Positions 57,123-64,000 of a DNA stretch of 64,000 bases are shown piece by piece. The stretch is from Sphagnum compactum. Its lineage: Eukaryota > Bryophyta > Sphagnopsida > Sphagnales. The stretch is from positions 15,617,872-15,681,871 of the forward strand of contig OZ234497.1 of NCBI GenBank assembly GCA_965153455.1, in the 5' to 3' direction. Positions within the stretch are counted from its first letter, which is position 1. Each line of letters starts with the position of its first letter. A model generated the notes under the pieces. The model worked only from the letters and a program-made list of their open reading frames with translations. It ran no database searches and had not been told where the DNA came from. The translations under genes were made by a program, and so were the position numbers.

Positions 57123-57945
57123 ATGTCAATTTTTGTTTACACCTTCATCCCCCTATAGTTTAATTCCATTACAACGTCCCAAGTATATTGTAAAGTGGGT
57201 CAAATTTTATATCAAAATAATGTTGTACATGAAAAACACTAAAAGGATAATATAATTGGATTTCATATATCTTGTTCCTAGAAGGATATTGTAGATGAAG
57301 GAAAATAAAGGGAATATATTCCCACATGTTCCGTAAAAGAGCTTGGCCTAGAGTGATTTCATTGATAAATAATGGATGTTACTTAAATTACGACATTTGC
57401 CATTTTTCAATGATGTTTTGATGTGTATTGTGGCTAAATGGAGGTGGATATATAATCTCCATAATTTTTAAAAAGTTTTCAAATTTTAACACCTTATGTT
57501 GGGGACTATATTAGGACTAGGAAATAAAATGAAAATTTTCATATTTTTCCTCCATATATAATCCCTTGTTTGTTTTGGGCTCCCACACATGTTTGGTGGT
57601 AACACCTTTATCCCATATTGCATTTCCCCAACAATTATGAAATGCACAAAATACATATAATGGGAAAAGAAAATTTGCTCTATGAAGTTGACCAAGATTA
57701 CATATGTTAAATTCATATGCGATTGTATATCAAGTTTGGATGATTAAACAATGCATCTCCATTAATTTTAAATTTGGATGATATCAAATATTGAAGGATA
57801 AGGATGAAATTCACATTTGGATGATTCTTTTTGATAAAACCAATGACATGTACAAAATCTTCAAATGGATGAAATTCATGTAACATTGAAAAAAATTCAA
57901 CATGTTGAAATTTGACCCATAGGTGGAACATCATGCAATAAAAAT

Positions 57946-59910
57946 AAGCTTTAAAACACAAATGAATTCAATCATGTGAACAAAACTCGCCATATCAATG
58001 ACATTGGGCCATATGGATTGGAAATGGAAAAATTTGACATGGAAAAAAGTTTTCACATTGGTCAAATGGATGACAACAAAAAATGACATGGCTATATGAA
58101 TGAAGTTAAATCAACACAATGAAATTCATTGTTCAACTGAAATTGATTGCATGTATAAAGTTATGACATGATTGAAATTGACCATGCAAATGGCATTGGA
58201 ATAAATTGAAGAACTTTGTCAAATTGATGGATTTGGTGATAGGAATGTTATTAACAAGTTCAATAAACTTGGAACTCATGAATGGAACTCGACAATATGG
58301 TTGAAATTGATGAAAACATATATGACATTAGTGACATAAAAGAACCATTATCATGTGGATGGCATTAATTGAAGTATATCCCTGGGGTCAACATCGATTG
58401 TTGGAGTTTTTAACTATATGCATCAAATAAGGTATTTTTTGTGGGGTAGTAGGTGATTGTCCAACTTATTTTTTCTCACCTTATTATTAGTTAATTTTTA
58501 ATATGCACATATTTAAACCACCTTATATTAATTATGATTTTATTTTTTGAATAAAAATACCATATTTAAAAAGTATTACATTATAATTTTAAGTATCAAT
58601 GTATAACACTTAGTATTTTTACTCATGCATTTTCTTAAAAAATTAAAGAGTGTCCCCTTGGGGAGTATGTCACTTCGATTGACACCATGAAATTATAATT
58701 AAACATATAAAAGTGATTGTCAACCCATGTGATTAAAATTTTAACAACATTTGTGTAATTAACTTAATCAATTTACCTAATTTCATCCATGTTACCAATT
58801 TCAATTGTCATCAATATATCATCCATATGGTATCTTTCATCATCCATGTCAATTTCATCCATATTCAATTAGTTGCAATTTCATTAGCTTGTGGCTATCT
58901 TGTGAAAAAAGGTCTTTTAGTACTAGCAATTTGTAGACCAAAATTTCAACAAGATTTTAAAATAATATGATCATTCTTGGTACAACAAATCCATTAGTAC
59001 ATTTTCTAATTCACATAAGCAAAATTGAACAAAAAATGAAAAAGATAAAATGACAAATTCGTAGAAAATTTATTTGGTCCCCTTGTGATCCATTAATAAC
59101 AATTATAAAAGCAAATTCAAGCAAGAAATGAGAAAGGTACAATGATGAGCTTGTAAAACCATTTTATATCCCCTTTTGAATTATTAACAACAATTTACAC
59201 GAGCAAATTAAATTCAAACAAAATATGAGAAAGATAGATTGATGAGGGTGTTCCATTTGGTTCCCTTGTGAGCTATTAACAACAGTTATGGAAGCAAATT
59301 CAAGAAAAAAATAGAAATATACAATGATGAGCTTGCAAAAAATCCATTTTGCGTCCCCTTGTGAGCTTTTAACAACAATTTATATAAGCACATTCAAACA
59401 AGAGATGAAAAAGATATAGTGATGAGGTTGCAAAACCTTTTTGAACTATTAATAGTAATTTTACATGAGCAAATTTGAGAAAAAAATGAGAAAGATATGA
59501 TGACCTTTTTGTTGTGTACATAGGCATAAGTAACAAATTGAACTTTCTTCAAATGCTCTCATGATTTCAAGCACTTCAAACACACACTTCCAATTGTAAA
59601 ATTTCAAAATCAAGTAGTGCATGAATTGCAATGCCAAAACTAAAGCTCATAAGATATATGCAATCTTGATTTGTCAACAAATTATAACAAAAACATTCAA
59701 ATTGATTGTCTAATTTTTAAAAAATCAACTTCAAAAATCAATTTTGGCGTTATTATTCTAACTAAATTGTGAATGTAGCTCTAACATGAATCCCACAAAG
59801 TTTCAACAAAAAAAAACCTTCATTCTTTACCAACCTGCCACATGCTCCATGTGTGCATTTGACAACCCAGTATAAATTGATTGATAGGATGTATGGTTAT
59901 TATTAGTGGC
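57946..59910. other. AT-rich intergenic region with a tandem array
   Basis: No gene was recognised. 57,950-58,400 is full of 'atggatgaaatt'-like words. A clearer array lies at 59,010-59,500 and is listed separately. Confidence 0.55.
59010..59500. repeat. degenerate tandem repeat, about 92-bp unit, 5-6 copies
   Basis: Each unit carries 'agcaaattcaa', then 'atgagaaagata', 'gatgagcttg', 'ccccttgtgagc' and 'attaacaacaat'. Units begin near 59,013, 59,108, 59,200, 59,291, 59,383 and 59,465. Confidence 0.75.
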
Positions 59911-62900
59911 TCAAGTGAATTCATGGGAATACATATCCTCCACAACCAAATCCAAAAAAGATGCCAATTCTTGGGCAATTTCAATCACTATTCCATCCAC
60001 AACATCATTTGCCAACCTAATCACAATCACCCAAGAAATGATCAAAACGATAAGCACAAGAGCTTCATTTGGAAACATAAATGTGTGCATATAATTAAGG
60101 TTAGATGGTTTGCAAATGGTAAATTGAATATAAATCATGTTTTTCAATAATTAAGTGACAGAAGTCTAGATGTCCAATCTACTTAGTTTTCTTGCAATGT
60201 GAGATTTTCATAATCCAAACTTTTAAACATATAAAGGCGAAAATTGGTTTATGCAATGATGAACATCAATACAACTTTGATTTAAACTAAATGATAATTG
60301 ATGACTCACCTTTCAACCTCAAACCTATAAGTAGAACTTGATTCGTGTTGTGGTTGTATTACAATATTTGTGTCATCAAATTTGAACCCTTGTTGCTTTC
60401 TTTTATGGGGTCGGGTAACATTAATCTTCGAGCCTTTCTGATTGGATTCTCGTTGGGTGGGATTTGCATTAACCTTTACATTTTGTTTATTTGCTTTTGA
60501 TGAAACATGTGTGGTAGCCTTTTTTTTTCCCCTTCGGATCAATGTTCCTTCAACATCTAAAGTAGCCATTTTGTTATCTTGCCACCTATAGGGCTTTCCT
60601 TCCACGCTCTTGCCCTTTCTGTTTCAATAAGGGGGAATTGTTTATATGGGTAGATTAAACTTCATAAAAATGAAAAAAATGTCAGGATTTAACATACATT
60701 TCCTAAGCATAGAAACCTTTTGAAAAACTATTTTTAGATATTGAACAATTGACATATATATATATATATATATACATGGGATATAAGTGACAAATTCAAG
60801 GGTGTACCTACCTAGTAAAACTTGTGGGCATGCTTGTCTTGTCAATTACATTTTTTGGATCTGAAAAACAAATCCAACGAGTTCTTGGTAAGAATACCAC
60901 ATTAGTCATCTTTTGGTTGAATGTCTTTAAATGCAAATGAGTCAAATTTAAAACTCTTTTCTAAGACCATGAAAACATTATTTTAAACCTATGATAGCTC
61001 AAATGTTCAAGTATATTTTTATAACAAAAATGAAAATTTTCATTTAAAGACCAGTTTAAGTTAATGACATTCTTGAAATTTATTTTTCATTTCAAATACT
61101 CTAAAATGTTCTTCATATAATAACATATTTAATAGTTTTTTTATTAAATTCCTTCTAGTTGCATTTGCAAACCTAGTGATGACATTCTTCATTTTGCACA
61201 TTAAAATTCTTTAAAATTCTTCATTTACCACCTTGTCAAAACATTTTTGACCCGCGAATGTTTACCAAATTACACTGGTTGATCTATAAAATTCGTTAAA
61301 ATTCTTGCTTCTTTGGGCTTCCATAACATTCTCGCACCAAGAATGTCATAACTATGTTTGCAAAGTGCTTGCAAATGAAATTTATCAATTTAAAGAAAAG
61401 AAAAAAAAGTACCTATTGTTCCAATATCATAGCCTGCTTTCCCATTAGATTCTTTTGTTGGTACACACCTTACATGTGTTACCCCATGTTGATACCACAT
61501 TGAAAGTTGTTGGCCACACTTCTTTGGTGGTGTAGTTTTGGATATAACATTATGCTTCTTTGAGTTAGCATTGACTTTGGTATGAACAATTGCAATTTGT
61601 GCATGTCCACCATTTTCATGATTGTCAACCAAATGAATTGAAGGGTTGGCTTTTGTAGTTGCTTCTTTTGAAAATGTCATAGTAGCCTTGTTATGATTAA
61701 TGGCATCAGTTGATGTGTTAGGGGCATGTTTTGTAGTTCCATATTCATCATTTGTAAGCCATCGTTGCTTGAGTTCTTGTTCCTATCCAACAAACCTTTT
61801 AGTTTGCAAAACAAACTACTTATTGCGCCTTTATCCAAAAGGAATTTTCTTGCATACACACAAGGCTTATACATTAAACATGATAAATAAACAAATAAAT
61901 ATTTTAAAAATATTACATCCTTGTTTTTTCCCTCCTAACACAAGCTCCTTCTTTAACAACACTTGTGAAACTCACTAAGTTGAAAAATTGACTATGAAAA
62001 TTGGGAAAGGTGAAGTTGATGTACAAATTCTTGTAGTGTGCCCAAGTATTGTTGCAATGGTTGAGCCCATGTGTGGTAAATCGCCCCCCCCCAACTTGTT
62101 TCCAAGCTATTGACATTGTGTTCCTCCAACACTTTTGTTACCTTTCTACTAAGTATCTGATTCATGAATAAGACAAGATACCTAGATAATTAAGTTCACA
62201 CATAACTACTTGGAATTGAGAAATAATATATTCCATGCATCAAACTTCTAATCAAATGCATGGTCATTATTGTTATTGAAATAATTCAAATGGACCATAC
62301 AAAAGTTGGATTTCACATGGCATTGATGTACAATTTATCAAAGGTTGCATCAACTTTATGAACCTTATATAGTGTCATTGGTCATGCTTTGGGGTGCTTG
62401 AAAACCTCAGATGAATCTTGAACAACCATATGTTTGGCCAATTCATCACCATTCCATGTCGGGCTTCCATTTGAAGCAATGTTTGTGTGAATAACAAATT
62501 TTTGACTGGCATTTCCAGTAGGATGTTGAAGTTCTGACATGATTATTTGTGGTCCTCCATGTATTTTAGTTATAGCCTCATCTTCTGTGGCAACATCAAG
62601 GTTGGGAACTAGTTGGAAAAAGGTTGAAAGCTTAGGAGACTTATAATAACATTGTTGTAACTATCTATTCCTTTAAGGTAGCATATAACATATCTCTAAG
62701 ATTGCAAAGAAAATTCCATGTGTAACACAAACAACTAGCATTCCCCATCTATATGATTGTGTGTTTCCTTTTACCATAATAAAAATACTTTTGATTGGAG
62801 AACTTTTCTTTAAAACAATTTCCCCAAGAATATTACACCCCTTTAGTTAGTATGCTCTCAAGTTTGTTTTGCCTCAACAAGAAAAAACATATGACACAAA

Positions 62901-63820
62901 CCCAACAATGTTTTCCTTAACTTTGTAAGTCCATTATTTCAGCCAATGCACCCAAGTGACTCACTTCTTCCCAATTTGCAGCAAAGGGTTGTAACCTCTT
63001 GCATCTTATGTATTGACTTTGTAGTTGATTGCTCATTTTCACGTTTAATCCAAGCAAGTGTTGGTTCGTGACTTTCATGTTTAGAGACATTGAACTTTGT
63101 TGGTTCAATGTATCTTTCCATTTTGAAACCATAATTATACAATTCAGTAGTTGGGGAAGAAGATTGCACAATGACTTGATGACTTTTTTCTTTTTCGGGT
63201 TCAATAAATTGAAACACCTTTTGGAGATTTTCCTGCAATAGAACAATTCCATTTCAATAAAAGTAAAGTGTACTTGGTAAAAGGTTTTCAAAGTTTCTAG
63301 TAAGAAATACAATGAGGAAGTGTAAACTAGAGCACATGATGAAATAAAACAAGTTGAAAGTTTAGGGTTGGAAAGACTAATACATTGGCAACTTTAACAC
63401 ATCAAACATGCTTGGAAAAAGACCACATAAATAAGACAATGTGGAGAGGAGCCTTAATACCTGTTTAGAAAGTTGCTTCGAAAGGTGTGGAGTGGGTTTT
63501 TTTTCACATTTTGGTTGTAGAATCATGTGACAAAAATCACAAACATTGATTTGATGACTATTGTTTTTGTTCCACATGTGTTTTTGAACAAGTTTCCTCC
63601 TAATTTTAACCTCCTTATTGGAGCAACTAGGTAATAATGGAAACAATGGTGATTGAATGCACATGGCCAAATTAGGTTCAAATTCATGAAGCCCAAGGTA
63701 GCGATCAATGTCGAGCCGAACAAGGGATGTAACAAATGTTAGATCTTTACACCGTTCTTCAATTTTGGACAACACATCAATACATCCTTCCTCCCACTTG
63801 ATTGCATGATCTTGTGCCAT
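59911..63820 (-). CDS. uncharacterised protein of about 519 aa, six-exon gene
   Basis: I do not recognise the family. Exons on the minus strand are 63820-63461, 63232-62996, 62639-62406, 61782-61469, 60618-60310 and 60016-59911. They total 1,560 nt and all five joins are GT/AG with agreeing phases, which is strong evidence of a real gene. The N-terminus (MAQDHAIKWEEGCIDVLSKI) contains CX2C-like VCDFCHMI. The middle is Asn/Lys/Ser-rich and probably disordered. Exon 5 has basic clusters (LIRRGKKK, RPHKRKQQ) that could be nuclear-localisation signals. The last exon encodes an acidic amphipathic helix (LANDVVDGIVIEIAQELASF) ending SHEFT. The first ATG may itself follow an acceptor (TTTGTAG), so the gene could extend beyond 63,820. 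An extra small exon near 62,100-62,170 cannot be excluded. Codon use is very AT-rich like the neighbourhood. Confidence 0.6.
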
Positions 63821-63865
63821 CCTACAAATTTAGGCCATTTGTTTCTTTACTTCAAAACAACCATT

Positions 63866-64000
63866 GCTTTCTTGGCTTTCACAACAATTTCTTGCATGGA
63901 ATGAATTATTTGGCATACTACTAAACCCCAAAATAAGGTTAAAATAACCATGGATTTCTTGGCTTTTGTGATAATTTCTTGCATACAATCAACTATTTTT
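63866..64000. repeat. 87-bp tandem duplication at the window end
   Basis: 'tttcttggctttcacaacaa' with 'tttcttgcat' (from about 63,868) recurs at about 63,955 in diverged form. The second copy runs into the window edge. Confidence 0.6.

Larger units (their letters stand above)
52560..57945 (-). repeat. large inverted duplication, right arm
   Basis: Reverse-complement partner of 30,340-35,735. It starts near 'aaaggactattgattcttgc' and ends near 'gcaataaaaataagcttt'. It carries a full dispersed-repeat copy (53,018-53,330) where the left arm has only the first third, so the arms differ by insertion or deletion there. Confidence 0.9.

Overview
The window is nuclear DNA of a land plant with a large, AT-rich, repeat-filled genome. 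The evidence is spliced genes with plant-type introns, a nuclear plastid-type ribosomal protein S16, a plant NDR/AGC kinase, a plant menthone/neomenthol-type dehydrogenase pair, and plant transposons. I cannot name the species. Long, transposon-loaded introns and the element types would suit a fern, lycophyte or gymnosperm, but that is only a guess.

Layout. 1-4.9 kb: AT-rich intergenic DNA with one copy of a dispersed repeat. 5.07-7.57 kb (+): bS16 gene whose first intron holds a 152-bp tandem satellite. 7.6-10.5 kb: gap between convergent genes. 10.5-18.3 kb (-): a 13-exon NDR (tricornered-like) kinase gene, fully reconstructable and including a 19-nt microexon. 18.8-22.5 kb: AT-rich DNA, a degenerate minisatellite and a CACTA-like terminus. 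22.55-27.34 kb: a decayed hAT transposon with terminal inverted repeats and an 8-bp target duplication. It is split by a 2.3-kb insertion that carries a small orphan gene. 30.2 kb: one orphan exon of a BSL-type Ser/Thr phosphatase.

30.3-57.9 kb: a large inverted duplication. Two arms of about 5.4 kb are separated by about 16.8 kb. Each arm carries an intact four-exon, 295-aa short-chain dehydrogenase/reductase (SDR) gene, in opposite orientations. The spacer holds a decayed non-LTR retrotransposon (36.64-44.46 kb, 12-bp target duplication) that was itself hit by a solo LTR (5-bp duplication), a Ty3/gypsy pol remnant, and a CACTA/foldback-like element.

57.9-59.9 kb: AT-rich DNA with a tandem array. 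59.9-63.8 kb (-): a six-exon gene encoding about 519 aa that I do not recognise; every splice phase closes.

Functional host genes are therefore bS16c, the NDR kinase, two SDR paralogues and the unknown gene. They show no operon-like link. The most noteworthy features are the inverted SDR pair with divergence concentrated in exon 4, the nested hAT/orphan-gene structure, and the unknown six-exon gene.
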